64,000 nt of DNA from Viola odorata (Eukaryota; Streptophyta; Magnoliopsida; Malpighiales; Violaceae), in contig OY829540.1 in NCBI GenBank assembly GCA_963691705.1, positions 4,168,001-4,232,000 of the forward strand. The letters are read 5' to 3'. The position numbers and the translations under genes are program-made. Under the pieces are notes generated by a model, which made no database searches, was not told the DNA's origin, and worked only from the letters and a program-made list of their open reading frames with translations. Position 1 is the stretch's first letter. The number at the start of each line of letters is the position of its first letter. Below, piece after piece: positions 1 through 14,512 of this stretch.

Positions 1-334
1 GAAGATGAATCAAATTGTAAAGCTCAACAACATAAAAGCTAAAACATATTAAATAATAAACTCAACTAGGGTTTGGCCAAAATGCAAATATCAATTCTAG
101 CTAATAGAATTCTAGATTCGAAAGTCAAAACAAATAGCTAATATAAACAGCCAAACAACACTGAATCAAAAATCTTAAAACTTGAACAAGGAAAAATGAC
201 ACGGCCAAAGCAGTAAAGGGATGACCACTTTTAACTTTAAAGGAGCAGTACTACACTACAATATTAGCATCTTAGAACCATAAACATTTATCGGATTTGA
301 AAATTGATGAGAATCCAAAATCAAAAAGACTTAC

Positions 335-1878
335 TAGAAGATTCCAGTCATCGCTACTGAGCTCATTCCCCAAATGTCGAGAAACATTTTGATCAACTTG
401 TACTGTATCTTTAACCTGCACCAAGAAGAAACTTTAGCCGCCATTGAGAGTATCATCTCACGCTTGAACCTACCCTACCCAAAGAAGAAGGCCCATCCAA
501 TACCTAGCACTAAGAAGCACTGATGAAAGATCATGCAGTAAACAGCAAACAAAGTTTCACTTCAAAGCTTGAAATCGACTCTAGGCAGCCAGAACGTGAA
601 GAATTTCAACAAACATGTACAGAAAGGTCCTAACCGATTTATCTTTATGAACTAATTAGGTATACCTCTGTAAACAAATAAACAGCAAGAAAAAGTAAAG
701 CATCAAAGGCCAATGATGTGAAAAAACCTACAAAAAAACTGTGAACGCCGTCCTGTCTCACAAATAATCCTGGGAACAGCTTCAGCCATGTGTCATCGCC
801 GAGCATCACCATTTTCCAACCGATCCTCAAAAACTGACCTGCAATACAAAGTTTAGAACAAGTTCACAAAGGCCCCTAAAGTAGTCAATTAAACAATCAC
901 AATATAATTCTCTCACAACTAACCAAGAAGATTATCATCCAACAAGGCCTGTGTATTAAAATTGAAAGCCACATCCAAGTATCCCCCAATTGCACCAGAC
1001 ACCATAGCCTGCAAACATAAGTGAATAACTTAAACAGAAAGTATATTTCTGTAAATTCAGAAACATGAAAATTAGCACTACATGCATGACGCACCTTCAA
1101 CCGGGGCATTGTAACAGTTGGAGGTGCAGCCTTTGCGTGGTACCCAATTGCCTTTCCATTAGCTAGCAATGATTGAGTATATGGCATGGCATCCATAAAT
1201 TCTTTGCGTGGAGGCTGACCATCCTTTCCAAGCACAAATTCTGCTGGAAGAGCATCAACAACCTAAAGCGACAACATGACAACCAACACAAATATGAATG
1301 CTAATTTACTAAATTAAAACAGTTAGCCTCCATATAAACTCACATACCATCAAAACTAGCCTGTCATACGAAGGAGGGATTCCAGACAACTCCTGCACAC
1401 AAAAAGCAGTAATTCAACAGTCCGTATCAGCACTAAACACAAAACAAATATGCAATCGGAAAGTAAGTAAGTTCACTATTGAATTCCCAAGTGCGTGGCA
1501 AATTACAGTATGATCCACGAGAAACTCCTTAATTTGACCTGTTGACCTAGCTAAAGAGCCAAATCTCGGTCAACAAGATGAGAAGCATACTCAGTTTCCC
1601 GCAATGTCAATGCATGGATGAGTAAAAAGAAAAGGAAGTGAAGGAAAAAGATAAACGATAACCTGGTATATTGAATTAAGCTCATGAGGTGGCAATGCAT
1701 CAGTTGAGTTGCCAGCAGAGGCACAACCGGGTGCGTAGAAACTCTCCGGGCCGCTGACGCCGGAGAGGGTGGGCTTGACGGGGAAGAAACCGAAGACGAA
1801 GAGTGAGAGGCCGACGATCTGGATGACGACGGCGGCAAGTGTTAAAAGTGTTAATTTAGTGCAAGTTATTTGTGTCAT
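335..1878 (-). CDS. PIGG: GPI ethanolamine phosphate transferase 2 (PIGG-like), 5' part of gene
   Basis: Six coding exons read in one frame on the minus strand: 1663-1878, 1348-1392, 1095-1262, 924-1008, 732-838 and 335-415, giving 234 residues. The gene leaves the window to the left; 1-334 is read as intron. Residues about 8-34 form a hydrophobic signal anchor. The alkaline-phosphatase-like luminal domain follows, with the metal-site region VVDALPAEF (D90) and the nucleophile region PPTVTMPR (T136/T138). The family adds ethanolamine phosphate to the second mannose of GPI anchors in the ER membrane. The C-terminal multi-pass membrane part is missing only because of the window edge. In exon 5 the donor is GTAGGT; using the GT four bases further on instead creates an immediate stop. 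No lesion is seen. PIGG rather than PIGN/PIGO is inferred from remembered similarity to Arabidopsis At2g22530. Confidence 0.88.
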
Positions 1879-2596
1879 TTGGAGAGAAGACCGTTTTTTG
1901 CTAGCTGAGCTCTCTATGTTCTTTTTTCTGTGTTTTCCTTTACTTCTGTGGATCTCAGGAGGAAGAAGAACAGGCGGGGATACAGTGTTCTTTTTTTACT
2001 TTTACTTTTTTTCCCGTTGATCACTGGCCGGCTCTTGGCACTCTTTTTCTATTTCTACTTGCTATAGTACAATTTAAAAGAAAAAAAAACTAATATTGCA
2101 GGTTTAAAAAAAATATATAATTGTTAAGTAGTTTTTCATTCTTTTTAAAACTTATTTAGTGCATAGTAACTTATTTTGTTCAATAAAAAAAATCTTGCAT
2201 CAAAGTTGTCAGATAAAAGTAATACTATATGTTATAGAAGATGAAGCTAAGCTAACTGGGCAAGAAGCAAAGCAAATTTTCCTTTCCTAATATAAGTACG
2301 GGGAATTCTATAGTGACGTACTTATAATAAGTTTACGGAACAATATTTAGCAAAAAAACAAAATGATAATTAACATCAGATAAATTTTGAGACTGTACGT
2401 GAAACAATACATTACAGACTTACAGCTGCGCTACTAGTTTCTCTATAATACACAGATTTTCTTTGCTTAAACAAAGAGAGCCATAACCCAAAGCCACTCC
2501 AACCAAAACCAAAACCAAAAACCATTCCCCCAACCAAAAGAATAATAATAAGTTATTAACACATCCGATCGCGGCTCGTCACAGTATGATTTGCAT
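1879..2596. other. intergenic: PIGG-like 5' flank and 3' flank of the KAC gene
   Basis: Bases just above the PIGG-like start (1879 to about 2040) are T-rich and fit a short 5' UTR and core promoter. The rest is AT-rich without a supported ORF. The left-reading KAC gene ends at 2597, so its 3' UTR and poly(A) region must lie in about 2400-2596; no clear signal was picked. Confidence 0.5.
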
Positions 2597-5500
2597 TCAT
2601 GACCTGACATCTTTCAGTACGCCTCCCTTCTCGAGCTCACCAACAAGGCCCTTGAGCGATGGAACCTTCATGGCCAAAGTTCTGTACAGCCTAGAATACC
2701 GAGCTCGAGTACCGTCAGCAGTCCTTGCTAAGGCAAGCAAGCTTAGAGCCTCAGGAAGTTGAGAGAATACATGTTTCATCTCCTCCAAGCTCATATTCTC
2801 CAAAACTGACGGTTTCGGAACGACCCTCACAATTTCACCACCTTTTGGTTCTTGAACCCGAGCATCAGCTTTGATGACCAGTTCTGAATTTGAGTTTGCT
2901 CCACACTTGATGATAAAAGGGGTTGTGGAGCCTGTATTAAACTGCAAGACATTCCACTGCGACACATCAGTTTCGGTGCCTGATCCCAAATCTGTGGACG
3001 GCTTTTGAGTTTGGGCTGACTCAATTTGGCGGTCATCTTCTTCAGGAATCGCCTGAAACATCGCAAACAAAGTTGAGAAGGAATTATATGAGGTGGAATA
3101 ACAGTTAATCAGTGCAAACTTGGGCGATCTGCACTGATTAACTGCAGAAAAAAATTGTGGCAAAGGAATTCCATAAAGTCAGCAACATTTATGTACCTCA
3201 ACATCAAGACGGGCATCGGCAATTTGCCTTTGGGCACAAGGATGATCTATGTCAAGAAGGGACGGCATTCGCTCTCCAAGTTCATCGAGAGAAGTAAGCA
3301 ACGCTTTTTTCTTAGTTTTGCTCAAGGTACTCACAGAAGATTGTCTCAATATGTCCTGTTCAAAGATTAATTACACTGCAGGTTTGTCATTGGTTCTATA
3401 CACAGATAGATTGAAAAGAAATAATGAAATAGTTCAGCACCTTGACTTGCTTCAATATGCTGTCAAGTGAAATAAGAGATGCTAATCGTGCATCTTCAGC
3501 AGCAGTAGAAGGGTTTTGAATCGGTAAAGCGCAGTCCTCCAGTGTTAGGAAGGCAAAATCACTTCTCATTTGTTGCAAAATCTAAAGAAAGCAAAGATAA
3601 CATCAAGATACGCCAAGAAGCTTAAAAAGAAAACTGCATGAATGGAAAATACAGGCCAATAAAATTCAGCATAACAACATAAAGTGGTCAGTGCTAATCC
3701 AAGCCCTCCAATAAACCTTTGTGGGCATAAATGTCTGAATTCAAGAAACATGTTTAGAGGAAAGACATGGAGAACAAACTTCTGAATCAAATAATCTGTC
3801 CTAAGTACAGTAAGAACTCAGGGAGAGGAGAGAGGGACTTCGTTGAAAAATCCCCATATAACTTTTAAGTTTTAAGAACACCACTACTCCAGCTGTAAAC
3901 CACTTAATAACAATCTTAATTTTCTTTTGCAACACACTGTAGTATTGTGGCATTAAATGTAGACATGAGAGAGCATATGGACACATAAAAACATACTGGT
4001 CAGGCAAATATGGCTACCTTTTTCCTTTTGTGATCAACAGACTCAAGAGCCGAACGCAGTTTTCCTACTTGTGCTGCATCTTCAGCCTCCTCTGTTGCTA
4101 GGGTGCCAGCAATATCCTGGTAAAAACTGAAGCATTAGAAAAAGGAAATTGCTCACTGATTATTATGGCAATAAACGTATCTTCCAGTGTGCACCAGAAG
4201 ATAAAGAAGCATGTCAAAAAGTTTGTAAGTTAAGAAACTGCTCAGAATGAAAAAACATGGTCCAATCCCATGGCATCTACAGAAAGATTCAGCCCACTGT
4301 AACATGTACACTGGCAGAGCAGACTGGTGATGTATTAGGTGTCAAATGAAAAGCGTACCTTCAAGTGTTGTAATTGCGAGGTATAGACCCGCCTTGCATA
4401 CTCTGATAGAAGTTGGCCAAGAGCATCAGTACTGGGAGGCAGTGCAGCACCAAGTCCAGCCATCCAACCATCCATGATTGCTGTTGAAAGCAGTTCCAAC
4501 TGGCCAGTCGTGCCACCTGATGCATCATCTCCTGTGATGGAAAGAAAATCAAAACTTTCTGCCAGCCATGATCTAATTTGCCTCTGCAGCTCACCAGCTG
4601 GAGTATGAACAAATAAAGCAGCAAGAGCCTTGTTTCCCGTTGCAAAACTTTTTGCTTCTTCTTGAATTTCTCTTAGTTTTCCGCCTGTGACCTGCTGCCT
4701 CCATGCATCCTGCAGAAACAATGGCAAGATTCTTAAGAGAGCCCATTTATGGAGTGAAGACATCATAACCAAAGTTCACTGTCGATGTACAAGAAAATAC
4801 ATTGTTTAAAAGCCCTACATGAAGTCCTAGTCCAACAGAACCACAAATATCTCTTCCACTACCACCCCTCAGCGCCAACACAAGATGTTACATAGAGAGG
4901 AAAACACTATCTGACAATGACTACAAACCTGATCAATCCCTCGCATTCTCAAGACTACTGATGACAACTTGGACTTCTTTTCTGGCCTAATATTCACTTT
5001 AAAGCCCTGGATTTGCTCATCTCCATAACGCACTGGTGATCTTCCGGGACTGCTACCTCGGCTGGAACTTCTACTTCGCCCGGTATTAGCCTTTTCCAAA
5101 AAGCACTCCACAGGAGAAACCTACAAAACGAATGCAAGAATTGGGATACAATAAAATCAGTAAAACTGAAAACAGAAAATGCCCGCAGAAGAATTGTCCA
5201 AGAAGCTAGCATCTATTGTTCGCTACCTTGATGGACTGCAGCTCTGGTGATCTGGCAAGTAAAGATCTTATATACAAAATCCTTACACGGGAAACAAGCA
5301 TGGTGTCCATCACCCTTTTTGGTTCCATTTTACGAATAAAGGAGAAAACGGCATCTCTGATTTCAGCGAGTATTTCATGCTCCCTAGAAGCACCTGCTTT
5401 AATGACTGCAGCCAAAACCTGCAATATTGACAGTCCAATTACCTTCTGGGCCACTTTGTGGGATAATCAAAAGATTCCCAGTTCACAGAAAATGTAAGGC

Positions 5501-8500
5501 ATAATTCAAAGAAAACATTTCAACCGTTTCAGCATAAATAAGTAACAGTTAGTGCACTATAAGCTCATTTGTCTTCAGGCAAGACAAAAAGTAAGCAATC
5601 ATAGAGCATACCAACATTAACAGCTTGTTAGCCCCATCTGAGATAGCAGCAAGGCTATCATATTGATCGGGATCAAAGTCATTTAGAGCAGCTGTAAGAT
5701 ATTCTCCTGCTGGGGTGGTTTTAACTTTATCAGAGCTAGTTTTAACCAAAGCAACTGTTCCATCCGTCTTGTCAGCAGACAATGGTGAGCGGCCAATATC
5801 CATAAGACGCCCTTTATTGTTGTCATTCCTGTTACAAGGGAATCAGTAAAAAGTAAATGCAAGGCTGTCAACATACAAAGATGAACTTTATACATGTCTA
5901 AACAACAATCTGACTATCAAATTAGACAAACGTAAACACCTTCCAGGATCCCGATGTTGAACATTCACTGTTTCTTTGGCTGCAGGACTAGTCAGCTGAA
6001 AAGAACGACAAGAAGTTAGAAATTAGACAATAGAATACACATTTTCCAGACTTAACCAAATCAAAGACTCTTATCGCGTGGTACCACAAAATCCATAATC
6101 TAGAAGTTCAGAGGGAAATATGGCCCATACTATGACAGCTTTTTCCATAGGCACATACTAGCCAAAGTGCTAGCTCAAGATCTTTCAATGGCTTGTTTAT
6201 GTTTATCAATCTTTCTAATTATAGGTAAATTGTACAATATGTTTTAGGAATGCATGTACAGATGCCTACGCACCTTTTAAAGTTCTTTTAATTAGTAAAA
6301 AAACCAGGACTTGAAGCCAAGTTCCCTACAGTGTAAGTTTGTAGGTGACCTACAAATTTCCAGTCTGAACAAAGCTGTTCAATTAATTAGAATTAATGGG
6401 GGGAAAAAACTTTATGGTTTCAATGGATAATGTGTTTGGGATCATTAAACACCCAAACTCTACCTCAAACCCATCCTACACAAAGGCCAAAACATTGAAA
6501 AATGCCTTAAAGTGACTGAACATGTTCCAAAGCCTATTTGACCAACTAAATCCAAGGCCTCAATGCATAACAAAAGTAAGAAAGTAAAACAATATCAATC
6601 CAGGATGCTTGAAGATTCACCAACAGTAACCAATAAATAAAACCTGCACTTGTGGAGAGCACAAAACGATGGGCAGAGGATTCAAGAACTGCTGCAGCAT
6701 TTATTTATTTAAAATAAGGCCAAAAAGGTACCATAAAAAAATATCTATTGATAAGAGGCTGGCAAGTGACCTGGGGAGTTGCAGCTAAAGATGCTTTCTC
6801 CGTTAATCTTTCGAACAATTTCTCATTTTCTTCATGCAACCTCTGCACAAACAAAACATCATTAGAAATAAAGCTGCACCTGGGAGTAGGCTTCAAACTT
6901 AGGATCGTAAAAAATACTAATAAGGAAAATAGAAAACACAGGCCTCTCTTTTATCAAGGGGCATGCACTTTTAACATGAACCTTCACTCACTTGTACTTT
7001 CATCCCCTCAGCACTCTTTTTTCCCATATCATATACATCGGGAAACAAAGGCAACTACGTTCTTATCCATGTGGATAAATAAGACCACTAGTTCAGCAGT
7101 TACACATCTCTAATGGTTAAAAAGATGAGTATTATAAATTATGTTGAAGCAAATAATTCTGTTTTAAGTATGCTTCAGAAATATAATAACCAAATAGATG
7201 GTAGTTAGTGATGGATAGCCAACCTCAATCAATGCATCGCGTTTTTTGAGTTCCTCTTCAAGTTTCTTGGTCACTGCTGAAGAATCTAGGACATCCTTAT
7301 TCTCTGTGGAGCCAGGGCCAGGTTCTGAGCCAAATCTTGGCCTTGCTTCAGTAGAGCTAAGAGCTTCATTTAGCTGTGCTTCCATACTTTTAATTTTGGC
7401 CTGCATCAAAAAGTTAAAGCAGCCAGAATGATTCCACCATATCAAACATAATTATTTTTTAATAGAAGGAAAAAGAGTGAATTTTTATTTGGTTTCAAAA
7501 GATTGTGCCTCTTTTTTTCCTGAATAAGTCGAGGACAACAAGAAAGATACAGAATGCAAGCTAAAGTCATGTTCAAACTACTGAAAAGATGAGAAACTTT
7601 TAGACATGCTGAAAATAAACAACAGTCTAGAATTAGTGAAGACCCATAAACTTACAATTCTATTCAGTGCACCCAAATCTTCCATCTAAAACCATCACGA
7701 TATAATAGATATCTCCATGGATAAAACCAAGTTGACATTGGACTAACCTGCAAAGTCTGAATGGTGGAATCTTGTTGTTGGATCATCACTTTTTGCTCCT
7801 GTTCTGTATGTAACAATTGAGCTACTTGGTTTCTTAACTGGGCATTTTGTTCTTTCTCTATCTTATGTTTGTCCACAAGCAGAATATTCTCCGCCTACAT
7901 CAAATAAAGAAGGAACAGCTTAACTATATATCATCTTTAAGTTGGCTAAAAACGAAATTTGGGGGGAGGTATGGTGGGTAACATGGAGAAGAAAACAATT
8001 ACACCTACCACACATGCAAAGAAATAGAAAATGTAGAGCTCAAGAATTCATCACTGGTGATGCCATTACACTCAGAAAATTGTAAGGACATTAAAAACAC
8101 TATGTTACACGCAATAGTTGTAAGTTCTCGGGAAAAGCAGACTGAAAAGTGCAGCAACTTGAAAAAGTTCAAACAATATATAGGGAAAAAGAATTCAATT
8201 CTCAACTGCAAGTAAATCAGTAAATCATCATAGAAAGAAAATTACACCAAACTCAGGAAGTTACAAACCTTTAAATCTGACTGAAGTGTGAAAGAGACTT
8301 TCCACGCCTTCTGAACTTCATTGTAGAGTAAGACACACTGATCATTTGCATCTTTAAGTGCTTGCTTTAGTCCCAAAACCTCTTGTTTCAGATCTTGGAT
8401 TTCCTTTTCCTTCTCGTATAGCTCTTTTCGTGCATCATTAGCCTACAAGAGCAATTGCAAACCAGAATTAGTACAATTGCTATGCCAACATGTACATTAA

Positions 8501-11500
8501 CACAGTTTTCAGTTTACAGTACTTGGAAATGATAGCATTTTATGGAACCTCAAATCAACCACTGACTCAAAATGTACTCTCTCAAGTTATTTTTTTCACT
8601 ACTTTATTTCACAATATGGCTCACTGGTAGTCTTGAAATACAAGGATTTTGCACATTATCACTAACCCACACAGTAAATTAGTAATTTAAGCAATGATCA
8701 TTGGGATTAAATACAGGTCCAAGCCATGATCAAATGGAAGCCACTAACTTCTGACACAGGTTGTTCACGAGACTTCCTTGCGGCATGAGGCACACATTTA
8801 TAAAAGTAAAACATATAAGTAACAGGACCAATTAAAAGTGAATGAGAGGGAAATATAAAAAATACAACAATGGGAACTTACAACATCTCTCCACTTCTTA
8901 ATCGTGTCACGATTTCCAAGGCTTAGCGAGGCATTCCGAGCCCTGGAACAGAAATTGAGAGATGACAGTGTCTCAGATACATTTGCAACATTTGGACACA
9001 CATTGAGTACCACCAAAGTTTTTGAGCTTCCTCCTACAGAAGGAAAATAGTTTTAGGAATAAAAATCCATTAAAGGGGAAGTTGCAGAAAAAATAAAATA
9101 GAGGAATAATGAATTGCATGCATTCTCGGAAGTGCAAAATTTAAACCATAAATTCTATTTTTCATATCAAACAAAATCTTTTGTTATCCTCACATCTCTG
9201 GTTATGTCAAGTGCTAAAAACTGTCCTCTTGAAAGCATGAAGTAAATAGAATTTGAACAGCATAACATGTTGAGAACGGGCACAATAAAAAAGAGGTCTA
9301 CGCTCCAAATCCAGTAAAACTAACTCTTGTTATTCTAACAACTCCGAAGCAACCAGCATTACAAAGTGTCAAACAATTCCTCTTGTATGAATTAAGTTTC
9401 ATACGTAAAGCTGAAATTCAACTTCATGCACACAGGGGGGGAAATCAATTACCTAAGGAGTCCGCAAGTACTTTTGTAAGCATTGAATTCTCGTAAGGAA
9501 CAACATCCTTCCTTGAAGTCAAAGAAGACAAGACATCTCCTAACCTACATATGCAACAGAAATTGCAGCAAGACAAATAGACTCAAAAGTCAGAGACAAC
9601 ACAGAAAGCTCAAGAACCCACCATGCTATAACTACTGCTGGAAAAATTTAAAGAAAGTAAACAGATAACAAGTATGCCATCCCTGCGTTCATTACTCACA
9701 AACTTCTCTACGATATAAAAAAATACTTGGAAGCAAAGTCATTAACAGCAACGACACTGAATATTAGTTCGCTAACAAGATGGCCTGAAACATACGCAGA
9801 TAGTGATTTCATCACATGCAGCACATCAGTTATGCGCTCCCCACTGTCATCTTCTGTAATTAAGCCTTCACTTCCAGCAAGATCAACAAGAGAAAGCTTG
9901 CTGTACGAGCTTTCTCTGCTGATCAAATTATTATATTGAATATGTACTGTCAATATCCTGATGATACCACATAAATGAAACCAACGATCAGAGTGTAATA
10001 TAACAATGATAACATACACAGCAAATGCACATAATAAAGCCAAAAAAATGCACAACATTTATCAACTTTGCAAGGATCTAATGATAGAGGCACCAAGGTA
10101 CCAAGGAGTTACGAGCACTGGGAAAAGGTTTAAATAAAATAAACAAGTAAAAGAAACTTTTCAGATTAATGAAAGATTTCCTGTATGCAAATAACATGTA
10201 GCCATCACTGTACTATCATACAACGTGTACCTTTCTTTTCAATATTGGTAATAGCTTCCAATATAACTAACACTAATCATGGTTACAAGCCTATTGAAAT
10301 TCCTAGACTTTCTCCACAAATAAAGTTCTTATTTTTCTTTGTTTTTCATTGGAGATGAATGGTTTAGACTAGAATTACTGGCCCCAGAGATCAATCATGA
10401 GACATTTAAGGTGTGGATTGATTTGTTTTCAAGTCCATTGTATAATTCAATTTAAAATCAAATACAATTCTTCCAAATCAACCAATACTTTCAAGCTCAC
10501 AAACAAAAAAATAACTCAAAAACCAAGAGTTCATGTTCACACTTCTTCAATACTATATACACCGTCTTTGAAAGTCTTACTACTTAGTTCCACCTTTCAT
10601 TGCTCTGCACATCCTAACTAATCAACTTTATTCCCTACATCCGAGGTACAATATACCTAAAATAAGAAGAGTATTACTTCCACAGCTATCCGACATCAAC
10701 TAAGGAATGTACTCAGCCATCCTCACTGCCCCTCTCCTACACTGAAGGACTTTTATAGCCTTTGATGCTTATAGAATCTGAGATATTATTTGTAGTTACT
10801 AAGAACAAGCAACGATGAAGACTACATCAAACTCCAAAAGTGGGTGGAGTTTGATAGTGACAGTGGGCTACCATTGAATTCTGTTGGTATAACTTTCTCA
10901 GACTTGGAAGGCTTCTTTATTAATACTCAACAGAGACAAATATAGGCTTACACGTACTTCCTTTATACTGGCATTGGCTAAAAGCAAGCTTAGTGCACTA
11001 CAAGAGAACACTGTCTGTGTGTGCGCTCATGCACATTCATCTGTGTGTAGAGAGAGAAGGAGAAAAAGAGGAAAGGGGGTGAGAGATAATCAGCAATAAA
11101 GAGCAAGGACATACAAATGAGAAACATTGAACTTAGACGTATCATTTCCACGGCTCTGGAATGCAGCTTTCAAGATTCTAGAGAAGTCTAGCGGGTTATC
11201 AACTGTTATTTGTACAAGCTCCACAAAAGGTTCTGGTAATCCCATCTGGATCTTCTGCAAGCTGGTCTCTGATTCCGATAACAGATCCCTTATCTATAAG
11301 AACATGAATATTAGAGCATTTTAAAGATGTTATACACAAATTATCATTAAGACCCACTCCTCAAAAGAAAAGCTTGGAAAGCAAACTATAAGCAGTGCAT
11401 GGGAATGTTGACAAGACTATATAACTGAAGCATGAACCTGTTCATTGTAGAGCTCAAAGACTGTAACAGAGAAAAGAAACCGGGAAGTTGAAGTTGAATC

Positions 11501-13482
11501 CGAGTTAGCTAAATCAAACAACTCTTCAAAACAACGAGCATATAAACCACGATCATGGCTAGATCCTTCCTGATAAAACAAAGGTCATCGTCAATGAGGC
11601 AATGAACAAGCAAAAATACTACGGGATTTATTCAAACAAATGGCAAGCACTATTGCAGGTCATTGGCGTGCCAATAAACTCCATAAAAGTGCGCATTTCA
11701 GAACCCATAACAAACAGACATCAACATGAATGGTAAAGAGAGATTTCAAAAAGAAAAAATAAGTAGAAAAAAGTTTCACAATGAAAAGATCAAAATATAC
11801 TAGACAGTAGTCAGCAATCAGTATAGTTTAGCCACTAGTCAAGCAAGAGTCAACATGAATGTATAGACTGGGAATCCAAAAGGTGGTACAAAGCTCTCAT
11901 GCATGTATATTTACATGAAGAAACATGATTTGGCATGTATTATAAACACACAGAACTCCCTGGTTCATTCACACATGTATGGTAATGAAGGGAGTGAGAG
12001 AGAGAGATAGAAGTGAACCATAGTGTGCGTCTTTCCAGAGCGAGTTTGTCCGTAAGCAAATATAGATACGTTATATCCATCCAAAGCTGATTGCACAAAT
12101 GGTTGGACATTGCTGAACAGTTCAGCTGCAAAGCAGCAGTCAACCCACAACCCCTAAACAATGAGTTCCAGTGGTGCCAGGCCACAAGCAAAAAAATAGA
12201 AACTAAAAACCATGTCTTTCAACTAGAATCAAGAAAATGGCAAAAGAAGAAAAAAAAATACGCAACCTTGTCCCACATGCGGACCATAAACTCTGTCGAA
12301 TTCAAAATCCTTTTTGGGGTTGGAGATGGTTTCATCACCAATATTGACGCGGATGGTGCAATCATCAGGAAACTCAACAGCAGAAGGGCCTTCATCTTCA
12401 AATAATGGTCTTGCACGACAAAATACCTGTACGTTTCCTGAAATTCATGATAGTTTAAGGAACTTCAATGAGTGCGCAAATTTTGATGAAGCTAGTAGAC
12501 ACCAGTTCAAACGAAAAAAATAAATAAGAGATAAGTGATGGCAGGGCTTCATGCAAGTGACGTGAATACAAAGAAGAAACATCAGCAAGATTGTAGCCAC
12601 TAAAGATACCTTTGGCTGTCAACAAGTCATTGAACAGCCTTCGCTTCTCATTGATGAGTGGAGATACTCTAGCCTCAGTCTCTAGGGCAGCCTGATCTGG
12701 CATTTTATATAGTTAAAGAAGTTCAAATATGTCAAGAAACACACCAACAACAACACCTTTAAAAAAAAAAGAATAATAATAATAACTAAAACACTTAGTG
12801 ACAGAGTGAAGCAAGAAGCAAAACTCAGTGAATCTCTATAATGTTCACAAATTCACCATCTCACTTTACTGCCTACAATAAACTTCAAAGTATACACACA
12901 CATTGTCCAGAAGGGTAGGAAAAAAGGCCTTAAATATCAATTTCTTACCTGACTTGCGAGCTTTCTCCACAAGAACCCCTAGATAACGCGTAAGCCGGTC
13001 AAGTTTTGCATAACAATACTCCTGCCAATCGCTCGTCTCTTGTCTCAACTCCAAAAAATCTTCTCTCACAAGCTGCTCAAAGACATCCATAACATTCCGC
13101 AAGTTCAAACATGTAAATTGCCAAACAGTGACAAGATGAGCTCACATTTTGATTTTCCCAAGCAACAGTTACTAAACATTTTTCTTGTTTTCACATTGAC
13201 ACTGAAAAAGCTCACAATGTCAAAACAAAAAGAAATTAAGATTACCTTAGCTTTATCGCTCACTCTGTGGAGTTTGGATGCCAGAGCATGCTTTGAAACC
13301 TCTGAATTCTCTCTCTTCGCCGGAGCAGAGATCGAGTAACGCCGCACTAACGGCGGAGCAGCAGCAATCATTACTCTATGCTCCTCCTCCTCCACCGACG
13401 CCGGCGCTGACGGCGAAGACGACTTCCTCGGCTGAAATCCACTCACCTCCCAGTTCCACCTGTTATTCTTCTGCTCCGCCAT
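2597..13482 (-). CDS. KAC1: KAC-type kinesin-14 (kinesin-like protein for actin-based chloroplast movement)
   Basis: Twenty-three exons on the minus strand join in frame to 1291 aa: 13246-13482, 12949-13072, 12610-12696, 12267-12437, 12019-12125, 11438-11569, 11115-11293, 9796-9957, 9453-9544, 8882-9033, 8269-8442, 7748-7894, 7224-7400, 6771-6842, 5940-5995, 5612-5828, 5227-5418, 4929-5120, 4359-4709, 4018-4116, 3441-3581, 3197-3355, 2597-3052. The start [16 protein letters not shown] matches the family. The motor domain spans roughly residues 145-475 with an intact P-loop GQTRSGKT (232-239) and DLAGSE (371-376). A coiled coil follows (about 480-650), then the long plant-specific C-terminal region containing SPGRSPVRY and [10 protein letters not shown]. 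In Arabidopsis KAC1/KAC2 move chloroplasts with cp-actin and anchor them to the plasma membrane, with little microtubule motor activity. The switch I region reads KFNVSH rather than the usual NxxSSRSH. The longest introns are about 1.15 and 0.93 kb. Confidence 0.95.
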
Positions 13483-14512
13483 TTGAAATCCTTCCTATCC
13501 TAGCAGTACCCACCTCTCTTCCTCTTCCTCTTCCTCTTCCTCTCTCCTGCACTCTCAATCTTGAGAGAGAGTCATTTCATTCACCTTTAATTTTTCAAAA
13601 AATTATTTGTTTTTATTAATTTATTATTTGTTTTTTGGCATTTCTATTGCCTGTGGCTTTTTGTTTGGTACTTTGGTTTTTCCCTCTTTGTGGATTTTAA
13701 TTGGGGATAGAGAGGTTTGGGTAAGAAACGATGACGTATAGCGGAAATCGGTTTGCGCTCGTTATTTGTTTGCGTTTCGTTGTCTGAAGAAACATCATGG
13801 ATTACTGGATTAGATAAAAACGCTGTGGTGCACGTGAGCACGCGTGTGCATGTTCTTGTACATGTTGTCTGAAGAAACATCATGGATTACTGGAGTATTT
13901 GTTATTTTATTTTTTTATAAGTGATTCACTTTTATTTTGGGCTAAGACTAGGGGGGCTGGGGGAATAAAGTACTACTTTTATTTTAAAAACCTCACTGCC
14001 TGAAAGCAGCATATAGTTTATGAAAAACATTAAAACCCCATCAAGAGATGGTATTCAACTATCCATAAAGTAATTTTGATAAAATTAAGCACCTAAAATT
14101 AGATTATCGTATTAAAAATTGGGTTATCCCTTCTTATCTAACATAATTTTTTCTTTGGAAGAAATATTAGTTTACTATGGTACGAATTATTAACCCAATA
14201 GTTTTGAGTTCAATTATATTATTTTTCTTTTTTTGCAACGTAGGGATTGAGTTCAAAATTGGACTGGGTTGGTAGGTGGGTCTTTCTTGCTTATATTAGT
14301 GTTCTGCTCCATCATTAATTAAGCAAAATCTAAGTAATTATTACTATTAGTATTGGTCGGGGAAATCATTATTGAGATGTTGCATTTCTCGTTGGCAGAG
14401 TAATAGTAGTAACCACTCGTGTGGTTGAGGAGCAATTCAGAAGCTGTCAGAAAATTTATGAGATTTCTTATTCATTCAATTTCTTTTCTTCTTTTACTTT
14501 ATACTCCTAGGA
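13483..14512. other. intergenic: KAC promoter side
   Basis: The KAC start codon is followed by a CT-rich leader (about 13500-13560) on the plus strand. Beyond it lie AT-rich bases with a repeated 27-base unit: tgtctgaagaaacatcatgg with its flank occurs at about 13779 and 13866. No further coding potential was recognised. Confidence 0.5.

Noticed and set aside
6748..7113. 121-codon plus-strand ORF
   Set aside because: Lies across KAC exon 14 and its intron on the opposite strand; no homology recognised.
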